A stretch of 6,711 nt of DNA from Candidatus Omnitrophota bacterium (GTDB lineage: Bacteria > Omnitrophota > Gorgyraeia > 2-01-FULL-45-10): contig JAUYPN010000003.1 of the NCBI GenBank assembly GCA_030695725.1, positions 1 through 6,711 of the forward strand, read 5' to 3'. The position numbers and the translations under genes were made by a program. Under the pieces are notes generated by a model. That model saw only the letters and a program-made list of their open reading frames with translations, made no database searches and was not told where the DNA came from. Within the stretch, counting starts at the first letter, position 1. Every line of letters begins with the position of its first letter. This document shows, in pieces, positions 6,175 through 6,711 of this stretch.

Positions 6175-6660
6175 ATGGAAATCAATGAAGTCAGAGTCTT
6201 CTTAAAAGAAGGACAGGATAGGAAATTAAAGGCGTACGCCACCCTTACGTTCGATAAGGCATTCGTTGTCCGTAATGTTAAAGTCATCGAAGGCACCAAG
6301 GGGCTCTTCGTGGCGATGCCGTCGAGAAGGCTGAAAGAATCCTGTCCGAAATGCAATTTCAAAAACGCCGTCAGGTCCAAATATTGCAATCAATGCGGCT
6401 CGCAGCTTCCTCAATATGTTGAGCCGAAGCCTATGGCGTCGGCCGACAATACCCAGAGACAGTCCGAGCATAGGGATATAGCGCATCCTATAACATCCGA
6501 TTTCAGGGAATATATACAGAAGAAGGTCCTCGCGGCATACGAGGAAGAGAAGAAGTCGCCGTCGTCTCCAGCATCTTTGTCTTCTCAGCCCCAGGCCGCG
6601 CCGAAGGCTTCCGGCAATTCTCATAGCGGCCATTGCGAGGATGACGATATAGAGTTGTAA
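6175..6660 (+). CDS. spoVG: SpoVG family protein with inserted zinc ribbon
   Basis: SpoVG proteins are small nucleic-acid-binding regulators, first known from sporulation and septation in Bacillus; most are 80-100 residues. Here the N-terminal half is typical (MEINEVRVFL, FDKAFVVRNVKVIEG, GLFVAMPSRR at 43-52) and the second half of the core resumes at RDIAHPITSDFREYIQKKV (100-118). In canonical SpoVG only a short loop joins these parts. Here 47 residues intervene, with a zinc ribbon CPKC (57-60) and CNQC (71-74), C-x2-C-x10-C-x2-C, then a polar linker. After the core, residues 127-161 are Ser/Pro/Ala-rich and end in the acidic DDDIEL, with a HSGHC patch (150-154). GAGGAG at 6160-6165, 9 nt before ATG, supports the start. 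The protein is 161 residues, about twice the family norm. Its presence does not imply sporulation, since SpoVG is widespread in non-sporulating bacteria. Confidence 0.93.
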   Translation: MEINEVRVFLKEGQDRKLKAYATLTFDKAFVVRNVKVIEGTKGLFVAMPSRRLKESCPKCNFKNAVRSKYCNQCGSQLPQYVEPKPMASADNTQRQSEHRDIAHPITSDFREYIQKKVLAAYEEEKKSPSSPASLSSQPQAAPKASGNSHSGHCEDDDIEL

Positions 6661-6672
6661 AGGATTTAGCGC

Positions 6673-6711
6673 TGCCCGGTGGTGTAATGGTAGCACACGA
6701 GAATTTGGGTC
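6673..6711 (+). tRNA. trnQ: tRNA-Gln (anticodon UUG), 5' half, cut by window edge
   Basis: The 5' acceptor strand is TGCCCGG. The D-arm is GTGT paired with GCAC (one G-T) around a loop containing A14, GG (18-19) and A21. The anticodon stem then begins CGAGA, with loop A-T-TTG-G-G, and the visible 3' side TC pairs with the end of that stem. T33 precedes anticodon TTG, which reads the Gln codon CAA. U1 is also characteristic of bacterial tRNA-Gln. The T-arm and 3' acceptor strand lie beyond the window. It starts 12 nt after the spoVG stop, so it is likely processed from the same transcript or a downstream-extending one. Confidence 0.88.

Noticed and set aside
1..6711. CRISPR arrays, insertion sequences, phage or toxin-antitoxin genes.
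   Set aside because: No spaced direct repeats, transposase or integrase motifs, or terminal inverted repeats flanking a gene were found; the content is housekeeping.

Overview
The window is a densely packed, entirely plus-strand stretch of bacterial chromosome. It carries eight recognisable genes, one of them incomplete at the 5' edge, plus the first half of a tRNA gene at the 3' edge. Gaps between genes are mostly 4-25 nt or overlaps. The only real gap is 133 nt (695-827). The genes suggest a diderm bacterium: one product has a lipobox signal peptide, isoprenoids come from the MEP pathway, transketolase is split into two polypeptides, and a 29-residue COX24/AURKAIP1-like basic protein follows hisG. 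This combination, the codon style and my memory of similar proteins point to an uncultivated PVC-related lineage such as Omnitrophota. That placement is inference, not something the sequence proves.

Region 1 (1-694): the 3' two thirds of long-form hisG (histidine biosynthesis, with its C-terminal regulatory domain). Its stop codon is followed at once by a near-ideal Shine-Dalgarno and a tiny, extremely basic, probably ribosome-associated protein. Region 2 (695-827): a short gap with two inverted repeats and a short reading frame that looks like the first helix of a tetratricopeptide repeat and ends in an ATGA overlap with the next gene.

Region 3 (828-5264): the N-terminal transketolase subunit, a compact FtsH-type membrane AAA protease, a lipoprotein of unknown function, and the C-terminal transketolase subunit. 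The two transketolase halves normally sit side by side; here two envelope-related genes lie between them. The lipoprotein signal sequence is encoded by four exact tandem copies of a 7-bp unit. Loss or gain of one copy would bring a stop codon within a few codons, so this is a candidate phase-variable locus.

Region 4 (5274-6711): ispE, a spoVG homologue and tRNA-Gln(UUG). This order resembles the ispE-spoVG neighbourhood known from other bacteria. The SpoVG protein is unusual: a four-cysteine zinc ribbon and linker are inserted in the loop between the two most conserved SpoVG motifs, and an acidic low-complexity tail follows.

The genes look like one long transcription unit, or a few overlapping ones, of housekeeping functions (amino acid, pentose phosphate and isoprenoid metabolism, proteolysis, translation). 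I see no mobile element, CRISPR array or phage gene. The points most worth following are the heptanucleotide tract, the zinc-ribbon SpoVG, the interrupted transketolase pair and the TPR-like remnant.
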